This document shows positions 35,285 to 43,519 of a DNA stretch of 64,000 nt, piece by piece. A model generated the notes under the pieces. That model was not told the origin of the DNA. It saw nothing but the letters and a program-made list of their open reading frames with translations, and ran no database searches. The DNA lies in the NCBI RefSeq assembly GCF_003315245.1, contig NZ_QNRT01000007.1, positions 43,299-107,298 on the forward strand. The letters are read 5' to 3'. A program made the position numbers and the translations under genes. The stretch comes from Arenicella xantha (GTDB lineage: Bacteria > Pseudomonadota > Gammaproteobacteria > Arenicellales > Arenicellaceae). Every line of letters begins with the position of its first letter. The stretch's first letter is position 1.

Positions 35285-37486
35285 GTGAGAATACGAACTG
35301 GCTTTTCAATACGCACCAAACTCTTGTTGGTCGGCATGTTATTACTGCTCATCCCATGGATGTCTTATCAGTATGTGCGTGAGATGAAGACCTACCTATT
35401 GTCTGGGCAAGAGCAGGCGCTGAGCCTAACCTCACGCGCGGTGGCAACGGTGTTACACGACCGGCCCGAACTGTTTAGCGAAGAGTCGCAGATTGAGCCA
35501 GACCAATCAGAAGACAATGAAATCTACGCAGCCCCACTCCCTAACTACATTAATCTTAACGGCGACTTAAGTGATTGGGGCGAACAGGTCAAGCAAGCCG
35601 AGCTCGCCAGGCCAGTTGGTGGCGACCATATTATCGACCCCAACAATCTAATCGAAGTCCGTCATATATTGGGTTACCGCGGGAACTTTATTTACGCGAT
35701 GTTTCAGGTAACTGATGACACCGTGCTGTTGCGGCCCAAAAAATTTCTGCGGGTAGACGCCGCCGACCATATTCGCCTCACTTTGCAGGACCCACGATTA
35801 CCGATTAAACGCTATACGTTAATCGCAGGTGAACCGGGCCGAATGAGCATCTACTTAATGGACGAGGCTTGGCAATACCCCATTACCGGCGACCCAAACT
35901 ACGACTTAGCCGCCGAACTCAAGCTCACCGAGCAAGGCTATAATGTTGAACTGCGCATTCCTCGCTTCATGTTGTCTTCCGATACCCGGATCAGTATGGC
36001 GGTGGCTGATGTCGATGATGCGGAAACCCGCAAACTGGCCGCACTGATTCCCACCACACCTCAAAGCGAAAGCGACGAGTTATCAAAACTACTGGTTGAA
36101 TCGCCGAGAATTACCAAAATTCTCAAAGGTTTAGACCGCTCAGAAACTAGAATTTGGGTTTTCAATAAAGATAAACGCGTGCGAACCGTAGTTGGTAATT
36201 TAGTGACGCAAGTTGATGATCTTGATCTCGATAAACCGTCAAACGAAACTGGTTTTGACTATATTTGGAAAAGCATTCGTTATTACTACAGCTCAACTCT
36301 GCAAACTATTTTCACCTATATCATCGAACAGCCAACGCGTGATATCGGCAACAGTGGACGCAGCATAGAAGAACGCAACGACAAGATTATTCAAGATGCA
36401 TTAAACGGCAGTATTGCATCAGATCGTCGCCCGTCATTGGATAAGCAAAGTACAATCTTGATGTCTGCTCATCCCATTTACCTTGGGGAAGGCATTTTGG
36501 GCGCGGTCGTGGTAGAGCAAAGCACCAACCAAATGCTGCGCCAACAGCGTGAGACACTGGAGAACGTGATCAGTGTGACGCTCTTGGTGCTAATCACGGT
36601 GGCAACCGCCCTACTGGTATTCGCCTCACGGTTAACACTGCGGATTCGACGTCTTCGTAATGCCACCGAAACCGCAATCGATCGTGACGGGCGCATTGTC
36701 CATCAACGCTTAAATGCCGAAGCGCAGTCTGGAGACGAAATTGGCGATCTGTCTCGATCAGTCAGCAATATGTTAGGCAGACTGTCTCAATACACCAGCT
36801 ATCTACGTGGTTTGCCAGACACCTTGGCACACGAAGTGAGCAACCCATTGAATGTGGTGAACTCTTCGCTCCATAACCTCTCAGAGGAAATACCTGAATC
36901 CGCTAACAGCAAGTATATGGAGCGCGCCAAAAACGGTTTAAATCGTATCGGCAGTATTCTGCGCAACCTAACGGAGGCCGCCAACCTCGAACAGGCGATG
37001 CAATCGGAGACACGAGAAACTGTAGATTTGGTCGAAATGATCGAGCATTATGTTGACGGTTACTCCTTTTCAAACCCCGATCAACCCTTCGATGTCGTCA
37101 TTCATTCACGCCCGATCATTGTTGAAATAGCACCAGACTATATCGCTCAAGCACTCGATAAATTGGTCGACAACGCCATCGACTTTGCCGCCAAGGGTAC
37201 GGCGATTGTGTTTAAAGTGCGTCGACTCGACAATTTTGCTCAAATCGACATTATTAACCAAGGCTCACGTTTACCGGAAGGCATGGCCGAACGGATCTTC
37301 GAACCACTGGTGTCACTAGGTCGCAAAGATGCACAAAAAATCAGTCTTGGCATGGGGCTATATATTGTCAAGCTTATTGCTAGCTTTCATGGCGGTGACG
37401 TGATTGCACGAAACCTGCTCAGTTCTGACGGTGTGATATTCTCACTTTCATTACCAATTCACGACGCCGCGGGCCAGTCTTACTAA
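35285..37486 (+). CDS. pdsS: Sensor histidine kinase (PdsS-like) with periplasmic CBM9-like domain
   Basis: A GTG-started 733-residue kinase. A first membrane span (about residues 12-30) leads to a large periplasmic region whose PNYINLNGDLSDWGEQ and VRHILGYRGNFIYAMFQVTDD recall carbohydrate-binding family-9-like folds. A second span (about 425-450) is followed by HAMP, then HisKA with His516 in LAHEVSNPLNVVNS, and a HATPase domain with N-box LDKLVDNAIDF, IFEPLVSLGRKD and LGMGLYIVKLIA. It follows its regulator directly. The architecture is that reported for kinases of the proteobacterial dedicated sortase group. The periplasmic domain suggests it senses a glycan or another envelope ligand. Confidence 0.87.
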   Translation: MRIRTGFSIRTKLLLVGMLLLLIPWMSYQYVREMKTYLLSGQEQALSLTSRAVATVLHDRPELFSEESQIEPDQSEDNEIYAAPLPNYINLNGDLSDWGEQVKQAELARPVGGDHIIDPNNLIEVRHILGYRGNFIYAMFQVTDDTVLLRPKKFLRVDAADHIRLTLQDPRLPIKRYTLIAGEPGRMSIYLMDEAWQYPITGDPNYDLAAELKLTEQGYNVELRIPRFMLSSDTRISMAVADVDDAETRKLAALIPTTPQSESDELSKLLVESPRITKILKGLDRSETRIWVFNKDKRVRTVVGNLVTQVDDLDLDKPSNETGFDYIWKSIRYYYSSTLQTIFTYIIEQPTRDIGNSGRSIEERNDKIIQDALNGSIASDRRPSLDKQSTILMSAHPIYLGEGILGAVVVEQSTNQMLRQQRETLENVISVTLLVLITVATALLVFASRLTLRIRRLRNATETAIDRDGRIVHQRLNAEAQSGDEIGDLSRSVSNMLGRLSQYTSYLRGLPDTLAHEVSNPLNVVNSSLHNLSEEIPESANSKYMERAKNGLNRIGSILRNLTEAANLEQAMQSETRETVDLVEMIEHYVDGYSFSNPDQPFDVVIHSRPIIVEIAPDYIAQALDKLVDNAIDFAAKGTAIVFKVRRLDNFAQIDIINQGSRLPEGMAERIFEPLVSLGRKDAQKISLGMGLYIVKLIASFHGGDVIARNLLSSDGVIFSLSLPIHDAAGQSY

Positions 37487-37561
37487 CAGTCCGACTAACA
37501 GTCATATTAAGGTCGTCGGCATTCATCAACACACACTTTATTATCAAACAACGGTCAAATT

Positions 37562-38110
37562 ATGGGTAATCGGCTCAGTAAACTTTATACACGCACTGGT
37601 GATGATGGCACCTCGGGACTAAGTGGTGGCGAACGCATCGCTAAGAACCATGAGCGAATGAACGCAATGGGCACCGTCGATGAGCTTAACAGCGTAATCG
37701 GCTTGCTGATTTGTAAGTTAGACGATCCAGAGCTAGAGAACATGTTGGTGGCGATTCAGCACGACCTATTTAACATTGGCGGCGAAATCAGCATGCCGGG
37801 CCACAGTTTTATTCAGACTGACAAAGTCACCGCACTCGAAGCTAGCATCGATCAGTTTAATGAGTTGGTTGAACCGCTAAAAGACTTTATATTGCCTGGT
37901 GGCAGCGAGGCTGCGGCGGTTTGCCATATGGCTCGCTCGATTGCGCGGCGCGCTGAGCGCGATGTCGTAAGCCTGCACCATAACGAGCCGGTTTGCGATA
38001 CCACCAGACAGTATTTGAATCGTCTCTCCGACCTACTGTTTGTAGTCGCCAGAATAATCAATCTGCGCCTCGGTCGTGACGACGTGCTATGGAAAAAAGA
38101 ATTAGCGTAA
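37562..38110 (+). CDS. PduO-type ATP:cob(I)alamin adenosyltransferase
   Basis: Adds the adenosyl group to reduced cobalamin, giving coenzyme B12. The 182-residue protein has the PduO N-terminal motif LYTRTGDDGTSGLSGGER, the GTVDELNSVIG helix, and the C-terminal RSIARRAERDVV and YLNRLSDLLFVVAR segments. It is the stand-alone PduO domain of a trimeric cytosolic enzyme. No B12-dependent enzyme or cobalamin riboswitch is near it. It lies 75 bp after the sensor kinase on the same strand, and read-through is possible, but no functional tie is apparent. Confidence 0.94.
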   Translation: MGNRLSKLYTRTGDDGTSGLSGGERIAKNHERMNAMGTVDELNSVIGLLICKLDDPELENMLVAIQHDLFNIGGEISMPGHSFIQTDKVTALEASIDQFNELVEPLKDFILPGGSEAAAVCHMARSIARRAERDVVSLHHNEPVCDTTRQYLNRLSDLLFVVARIINLRLGRDDVLWKKELA

Positions 38111-38185
38111 ACATATGCGTTTTATTGGCAAACGCCGACAGTCCAATTTACCCCTTTCAAACAACAAGAATAAACGAGTAATTTT

Positions 38186-39397
38186 ATGACATCTACCAGC
38201 ACGCTTTGGGCTCGATGGTCCAGTCTTAGTCTAGTTTTAAGAATCGTGGTCGGAATTATCCTTGGTGCGCTACTTGCCAGCGTATCATCATCAGCTGGGA
38301 ACGCGGTTGCCGTCCTCGGTCAACTGTTTGTATCAGCCTTAAAGGCCGTTGCACCAATCTTGATTTTCGTATTGGTATTGTCTTCCATCGCCAATCAGCG
38401 TGCTGGACAGTCGACACATATGCGCCCCATCATTGTGCTGTATTTTATCGGCACACTGGCCGCCGCAGCGGTCGCTGTAGCACTCAGCTTCGCGTTCCCG
38501 ACCACTTTACAACTAGTTGCCACTGAAACCATTGCTGATGCTCCGCAAGGGCTTGGAGAAGTGCTCAAATCCTTATTATTTAAGATCGTGGACAACCCCA
38601 TTAATGCGTTAATGTCAGGTAATTACATCGGTATTTTAGCGTGGGGGATCGGCCTCGGCTTAATGTTAAAACACGTTGGTGATCACACTAAAATGGTGAT
38701 GCACGACATTAGCGACGCGGTCACCGGCATTGTCCAATTTGTAATTCAACTTGCGCCGATTGGTATCTTCGGGCTAGTGGCCTCGACCGTAGCGCAAACT
38801 GGCCTCGAAACCTTAGTCAGTTACTCGCGTTTAATGGCCGTATTAGTCAGTGCCATGTTAATCGTTGCACTGGTAGTCAATCCAATTATCGTATTTGTAA
38901 AACTACGCGTAAACCCTTACCCATTAGTACTTCGCAGCTTACGCGAAAGTGGTATCACAGCCTTCTTTACGCGTAGCTCGGCCGCCAATATTCCAGTTAA
39001 CATGGCGCTCTGCGAGAAATTGGAATTAGATGAAGACACATACTCCGTATCGATTCCTTTAGGCGCCACCATCAATATGGCCGGTGCCGCCATTACCATC
39101 ACCGTAATGACCTTGGCGGCCGTGAATACGCTGGGTATCCAAGTGGATATCGGCACTGCCTTACTGTTATCCGTGCTAGCCAGCGTCGGCGCTTGTGGTT
39201 CCTCGGGAGTCGCTGGCGGCTCGCTACTTCTAATCCCATTGGCATGCAGTTTGTTCAACATTCCCAATGATGTTGCGATGCAAGTTGTCGGAGTAGGATT
39301 CATTATTGGCGTGGTACAAGACTCCGCTGAGACCGCCCTCAACAGCTCAACCGACGTAGTATTTACCGCGGCGGCATGTCGTGCTGCGGCAAACTAG
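38186..39397 (+). CDS. sstT: Sodium:serine/threonine symporter
   Basis: A 403-residue inner-membrane transporter of the dicarboxylate/amino-acid:cation symporter family. It has eight or so hydrophobic spans plus the two re-entrant loops: [23 protein letters not shown] (substrate site) and [20 protein letters not shown]. The [20 protein letters not shown] and [24 protein letters not shown] segments match SstT rather than GltP or DctA. It lies 75 bp after the cobalamin gene, with a hairpin after its stop. Role: Na-driven uptake of serine and threonine. Confidence 0.93.
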   Translation: MTSTSTLWARWSSLSLVLRIVVGIILGALLASVSSSAGNAVAVLGQLFVSALKAVAPILIFVLVLSSIANQRAGQSTHMRPIIVLYFIGTLAAAAVAVALSFAFPTTLQLVATETIADAPQGLGEVLKSLLFKIVDNPINALMSGNYIGILAWGIGLGLMLKHVGDHTKMVMHDISDAVTGIVQFVIQLAPIGIFGLVASTVAQTGLETLVSYSRLMAVLVSAMLIVALVVNPIIVFVKLRVNPYPLVLRSLRESGITAFFTRSSAANIPVNMALCEKLELDEDTYSVSIPLGATINMAGAAITITVMTLAAVNTLGIQVDIGTALLLSVLASVGACGSSGVAGGSLLLIPLACSLFNIPNDVAMQVVGVGFIIGVVQDSAETALNSSTDVVFTAAACRAAAN

Positions 39398-39426
39398 TAG
39401 CGACAGATACCTGAGCGTCAATCAGC

Positions 39427-39459
39427 CCCAAGCCATACGCGGTTAAGTGATGGCTTGGG
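39427..39459. terminator. Hairpin between convergent sstT and methyltransferase genes
   Basis: CCCAAGCCAT (39427-39436) pairs with ATGGCTTGGG (39450-39459), a perfect 10-bp stem with a 13-base loop in the 97-bp convergent gap. It probably ends both transcripts. No T-run follows. Confidence 0.55.
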
Positions 39460-39494
39460 TCAGATTCTAGATTAAGGAGCGTCGGTTTAACGCT

Positions 39495-39992
39495 CTACAT
39501 CAAGCGAGGAAGCAACAAACCAGTTTGACATTGCCAGCGAGAATAGCGTTTGCCAAAGCGCTTAGCTAGGAATTGGTCTTCCACTCGAGCTTGTTTAATC
39601 AGTGCTAGATAGCTAAGCAACAACACGACCACAGTAACCAGATTGGGCGCCAATAACACGAGTCCGGTATAGCTCAGAATGTCTCCACAGTACATCGGAT
39701 GCCGGACCCAACGAAATAGCCCTCGCGCCTCCATTAGTATGTACGGGTTCTGAACATTGCGATCGTTACGCTTTAAAATCAGATAATGCCAAAGTGTTAG
39801 CGCGCCACCACTCAGCACTAAAAATTGCGCGTAGTGACGTGGCACAGAAAAGAGTGTCGGTACGCCATATAGAGACATCAAAAACAGTGAGGCGATAATC
39901 ACCGTGCCGCAGACAACCTTCACTATCCACCAGTATATGCTGTGCTGGTAGTCAGTAGCGGTCGCGGATTGGGAGTAAGCTGGTCTCATCAT
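39495..39992 (-). CDS. Isoprenylcysteine methyltransferase-like membrane protein
   Basis: A 165-residue integral membrane protein with four hydrophobic spans. The motif FRWVRHPMYCGDILSYTGLVLL and the C-terminal EDQFLAKRFGKRYSRW are the SAM-binding signature of the isoprenylcysteine carboxyl methyltransferase / phospholipid methyltransferase superfamily. The substrate in bacteria is generally unknown, probably a membrane lipid or hydrophobic thiol. Its start overlaps the end of the CPBP gene by about 40 bp, so it is cotranscribed with that gene, pgeF and rluD. Confidence 0.82.
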   Translation of the reverse strand: MMRPAYSQSATATDYQHSIYWWIVKVVCGTVIIASLFLMSLYGVPTLFSVPRHYAQFLVLSGGALTLWHYLILKRNDRNVQNPYILMEARGLFRWVRHPMYCGDILSYTGLVLLAPNLVTVVVLLLSYLALIKQARVEDQFLAKRFGKRYSRWQCQTGLLLPRLM

Positions 39993-40572
39993 TTGAGTCT
40001 AACCCCAGCATGTGAGGACGCTTCACAATGATGAAAAAGGCCATGACATCATAAGCAGCATGAGCCACCACAACGTAAATAATACTTTGCGAAAGGTAGA
40101 GCCCTATTCCAAACAGACAGCCTAGCAGCATCGTCACGATCACATATACTCGACTTAAATAGTGCATTAACCCAAAGACCAGCGATGCAAGCAATATTCC
40201 GACCCACGGATTAATCGCATCGGATAGCCATGACTGCAGCGCGCCTCGCACCAGAAGCTCCTCCCCAACACCAGCCAGACAGGAAACAATCAGAATGTCA
40301 CGCCAGCTAAAGTTTCGAAACAATTGATGCAGCGTTTGATTCAATTGTTGCACCGAGAGCCGGTTAATCATCGGAGCCTGTGTGGCGAAAAAGCAAATAC
40401 CATATAACAGCACTCCGCTTACCGCACCTAACGGCGCTGCTGCCCAACCAAGCCGTCCATTCAGCGTCCAGACGCTTGGCAGCCAGTAACAGGCCGCTAA
40501 GCCCAAGATCGTAATGATTAGCGCCGACGGCAGAACGTCGCGCAGAGTTAGAGAACGATAAAGCGGTTTCAC
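39952..40572 (-). CDS. CPBP-family intramembrane metalloprotease
   Basis: About 207 residues with several membrane spans. GVGEELLVRGALQSWL is the conserved E-E-x-x-x-R motif, FGLMHYLSRVYVIV gives the second-motif histidine, and VVAHAAYDVMAFFII the third. These are the hallmarks of the CPBP (CaaX protease and bacteriocin-processing, Abi) family. Known members process peptides or anchor-linked proteins in the membrane. I chose the GTG at 40572, which overlaps the pgeF stop as GTGA; an ATG at 40608 is in frame but would overlap by 40 bp. Substrate unknown. Confidence 0.82.
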   Translation of the reverse strand: MKPLYRSLTLRDVLPSALIITILGLAACYWLPSVWTLNGRLGWAAAPLGAVSGVLLYGICFFATQAPMINRLSVQQLNQTLHQLFRNFSWRDILIVSCLAGVGEELLVRGALQSWLSDAINPWVGILLASLVFGLMHYLSRVYVIVTMLLGCLFGIGLYLSQSIIYVVVAHAAYDVMAFFIIVKRPHMLGLDSNDETSLLPIRDRY

Positions 40573-41318
40573 GATTGCATCCAAATAAGGCTTGCCATAC
40601 GACCGCATTCACCATCACGTCGATAAGAATAAAAATGTTCTGAATCTGAGTAGGTACAGGCCTTGCTGTAAGTATAATTGTCAACGCCCAGCTGTTTGAA
40701 TCGGTCAGCGGCTATCAATTGCAAATCCACGTATTGCTTACCATCATTCGACGCATCACGGTAGGCTTCATTCGGCCCACCAAGTTGCGCAACGACTTCA
40801 CCTCCGACTTCAAAAGCCGTTGGACCAATACAAGGCCCGCCCCAGGCAATGAGTTGCTCTGGATATTCTTGCAGTTCGGTTACTGCGGTTTCAATTATGC
40901 CGGCAGCAAGCCCGCGCCAACCAGCGTGAATTGCCGCCACACGATCGCCTCGAGTATTGGTAATGAATATCGGTAAGCAGTCAGCCGTAAGTACCGCACA
41001 AACAACACCTGCGTCACGGCTAAACGCACCATCAGCTTGCACTGGCACAGTGTGCTCAAAATCCGACCTAATTTGAACAACATGAGAACTATGCACTTGA
41101 TCTAACCAGACCGGCTGCGCCGGCAACTGTAGGTCGTGAATTAATATTCGGCGATTACGTGCTACCGATTCGGGCGAATCAGCAACATGCGTGCCCAAAT
41201 TGAGCGAATCGTAGGGCGCCGTGCTGACTCCGTGTAACCGAGTCGTGCTAAAAGCCCTAATATTCGCTGGTGCAGACCAATTAGGACGCAATACATTTAG
41301 AGGGTTTTGTCCGAGCAC
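40569..41318 (-). CDS. pgeF: Peptidoglycan editing factor / polyphenol oxidase (YfiH/laccase-domain)
   Basis: A 249-residue PgeF/YfiH protein. N-terminal TTRLHGVSTAPYDSLNLGTHVAD, central VCAVLTADCLPIFI and HAGWRGLAAGIIETAV supply the cysteine and histidine zinc ligands. GPCIGPTAFEVGGEV and the final CTYSDSEHFYSYRRDG complete the family. Known function: hydrolysing wrongly incorporated L-serine from the peptidoglycan precursor, although purified homologues also show oxidase activity. It starts with GTG immediately after the rluD stop, the common rluD-yfiH arrangement. Confidence 0.93.
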   Translation of the reverse strand: MLGQNPLNVLRPNWSAPANIRAFSTTRLHGVSTAPYDSLNLGTHVADSPESVARNRRILIHDLQLPAQPVWLDQVHSSHVVQIRSDFEHTVPVQADGAFSRDAGVVCAVLTADCLPIFITNTRGDRVAAIHAGWRGLAAGIIETAVTELQEYPEQLIAWGGPCIGPTAFEVGGEVVAQLGGPNEAYRDASNDGKQYVDLQLIAADRFKQLGVDNYTYSKACTYSDSEHFYSYRRDGECGRMASLIWMQS

Positions 41319-42287
41319 TTAACTAAAATCCTCCGCGCAAGCAGTCAGTAAGTCTTGCATATCATCCGGCAACTCGCACTCCCATGCTTGGTGCTCATCA
41401 ATAACCGGATGTCGGTACTCAATGCGTTTCGCATGCAAAGCCTGACGTCTAAAGCTACGCAACTCACGTTCTAGATCAGGGTGACAGTCGCTCGGAATAC
41501 TTAAGCGTCGGCCGTACACCGGATCGCCAACTAGCGAAAAGCCAATATATGCCATATGCACACGAATCTGATGTGTTCGTCCGGTTTCTAGCTGAACTCT
41601 CAACAGGGTATGATTGCGATAACGCTCATCTACCCGATAATGCGTGATGGCTTCTTTACCCATCATATTAACCGCCATCTTGCGGCGGTCATGTTTGTCG
41701 CGGCCAATTGGCTCATCAACGGTATTTCCTGAAATTACTCGGCCATGCACCAACGCCATATACTCTCGGTGCAAACTGTGATCAACCAACTGATCGATCA
41801 AACCCAGCCTGGCAGCTTCGGTCTTGGCCACTAACATCAAGCCAGAGGTCTCTTTATCAAGACGATGCACAATACCCGCTCTGGGCAGCGCTCTATTATC
41901 TGGGAAGTGAAACAACAGCCCATTCAGCAATGTTTGGTCTGGATTGCCTGCGCCGGGATGCACAACTAGCCCAGCCGGCTTATTTATTACCAGCAGATGA
42001 TCATCTTGGTAAACAATGTTTAGCGCGATATCTTGCGCCTCCCATTCACCTTGACGTATCTCAGGAACATCAACTTCGATGACTTCCCCGCCATAAACCT
42101 TATCTTTTTGACGAGGCAATTCTTCGTCGACCGATACCAGACCTTGTTTAATCCAAGTCTGCACCGTACTGCGTGAATGACCTTCAAATAGTACTGTTAG
42201 CGCTTTATCAACGCGTTGCCCATACAGCTCTTCGGGGACCGTAAAACTGTGGTGTTGTGAGTCAATGTGATTATCGGATTGGGTCAT
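41319..42287 (-). CDS. rluD: 23S rRNA pseudouridine synthase
   Basis: Makes pseudouridines in helix 69 of 23S rRNA (positions 1911, 1915 and 1917 in E. coli). The N-terminal part is an S4-like RNA-binding domain (GQRVDKALTVLFEGHSRSTVQTWIKQGLVSV). The catalytic block is HRLDKETSGLMLVAKT with the aspartate, followed by RTHQIRVHMAYIG. I chose the ATG at 42287, giving about 322 residues; a TTG at 42299 is also in frame. It is divergent from bamD, an arrangement widespread in gammaproteobacteria, and is followed directly by pgeF. Confidence 0.96.
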   Translation of the reverse strand: MTQSDNHIDSQHHSFTVPEELYGQRVDKALTVLFEGHSRSTVQTWIKQGLVSVDEELPRQKDKVYGGEVIEVDVPEIRQGEWEAQDIALNIVYQDDHLLVINKPAGLVVHPGAGNPDQTLLNGLLFHFPDNRALPRAGIVHRLDKETSGLMLVAKTEAARLGLIDQLVDHSLHREYMALVHGRVISGNTVDEPIGRDKHDRRKMAVNMMGKEAITHYRVDERYRNHTLLRVQLETGRTHQIRVHMAYIGFSLVGDPVYGRRLSIPSDCHPDLERELRSFRRQALHAKRIEYRHPVIDEHQAWECELPDDMQDLLTACAEDFS

Positions 42288-42321
42288 AAACAGTGTCAAC
42301 CTGAGGCTATTAGTAAGCTAG

Positions 42322-42340
42322 TTGCGCTAATTTAGCGCAA
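42322..42340. promoter_or_regulatory. Palindrome in the rluD-bamD intergenic region
   Basis: TTGCGCTA (42322-42329) and TAGCGCAA (42333-42340) form a perfect 8-bp dyad around ATT. It lies between divergent genes and could be an operator or an attenuating hairpin in a leader; no matching protein can be named. Confidence 0.35.
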
Positions 42341-42480
42341 AATCAATAAGATGGTGAGTGAAAAGCGATATCGATTGCACCTAACCGAACCGCAATCTGA
42401 TTTGTCTGCGGTTTAACTTCTCTGCGCATTAGATTCGCGTTATCCTTACGGATTGCATCATAACTCATCTACTAAATGAC

Positions 42481-43362
42481 ATGAGCGTTTTAAGACTTCA
42501 ATTTCAGCCTCGTTCAATAAACAAGAGCGCGACTCGATTCAACTCTAGTCGACTAGGGTTTCGCTTTTTATCAGTGCTTTGCGCCGCTTTATTGCTCGCA
42601 GGCTGCGCTTCCAGCAAGAAAGGCACTTCTGAAGAAGAGCTGGCTTCGCAAAAGGTTGAGGACTTATACCTCAAGGCCAAAACGGCGCTGGATAAAGGAA
42701 ATTACAACTTCGCAATTCGGAATTATCAGTTGCTGGAAGCAAGCTTCCCCTATGGTGAGTTTACCGAACAAGCTAAGCTGGACATGATATTTGCGTTTGA
42801 TAAAGCCGGCCAAGCTCAAAAAGCTGTTGAAGCGGCTGACAATTTCATCAAGCTTTACCCGACTCATAAGAATGTCGATTATGCCTATTACATGAAAGGC
42901 GTAGCGAGTTTTGAAAAAAAGCAAAGCTCGGTCGATAAGTTTATTAAAGGTGGTGACGACGCAATACGCGACCCGAAACCATATCGAGACTCGCAAAAAG
43001 CGTTTGAAGAATTAATTAAACGCTACCCGAACAGCGTTTATGCTGCCGATGCGCAACAGCGTATCGTATTTGTTCGAAATGCCTTAGCCCAACGAGAGTT
43101 AGCCATTGCACAGTTTTACTTTGATAACCAAACATACGTTGCCACGGTAAATCGCTGCAAAAACATTATTTATGCGTTCGAGACCTCACCTGCTGTAGAA
43201 GGCGCATTGGTATTGATGGAAAAGGCGTATGTTGAAATGGGCCTAGACGATTTGGCGGCGAGCACACACGAAGTGCTACTTGAGAACTTCCCCAATAATC
43301 AGAAGAGCCCATACAAAAAGAAAAAAGGCTTTTTCTCTAAGCTCAACCCATTTAGCGAGTAG
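42481..43362 (+). CDS. bamD: Outer-membrane assembly lipoprotein BamD
   Basis: Essential lipoprotein of the BAM complex, which folds beta-barrel proteins into the outer membrane. An unusually long basic N-terminal segment (about 25 residues) precedes the signal FLSVLCAALLLAGC, whose lipobox cysteine is near residue 42. Five TPR-like repeats follow: LYLKAKTALDKGNYNFAIRNYQLL, FDKAGQAQKAVEAADNFIKLYP and SQKAFEELIKRYPNSVYAADAQQ are clear. At 293 residues it is slightly longer than E. coli BamD. Divergent from rluD as in relatives, and followed by a strong hairpin. Confidence 0.95.
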   Translation: MSVLRLQFQPRSINKSATRFNSSRLGFRFLSVLCAALLLAGCASSKKGTSEEELASQKVEDLYLKAKTALDKGNYNFAIRNYQLLEASFPYGEFTEQAKLDMIFAFDKAGQAQKAVEAADNFIKLYPTHKNVDYAYYMKGVASFEKKQSSVDKFIKGGDDAIRDPKPYRDSQKAFEELIKRYPNSVYAADAQQRIVFVRNALAQRELAIAQFYFDNQTYVATVNRCKNIIYAFETSPAVEGALVLMEKAYVEMGLDDLAASTHEVLLENFPNNQKSPYKKKKGFFSKLNPFSE

Positions 43363-43397
43363 CGTTACATTAGCAACTCGACTTCGAGCACAAGCAC

Positions 43398-43426
43398 AAT
43401 AACCGTCGTTGATAACGACGGTTATT
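43398..43426. terminator. 13-bp perfect hairpin after bamD
   Basis: AATAACCGTCGTT (43398-43410) pairs with AACGACGGTTATT (43414-43426) around a 3-base loop, 35 bp after the bamD stop. A short T-run follows the stem. It probably serves both bamD and the convergent nadE. Confidence 0.85.
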
Positions 43427-43519
43427 TTGCGCCCAGAATTGCTAATTCATAACTAGTTAACCGACTACATAGATGGAAGCAGGCGAGAACTTTGATAGCT
43501 AGGCTCTTTATATACTCTA

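Noticed and set aside
34534..39397. Complete dedicated sortase locus
   Set aside because: The neighbours are a cobalamin adenosyltransferase and SstT; no sortase fold (TLXTC motif) or LPXTG protein was found in the window.
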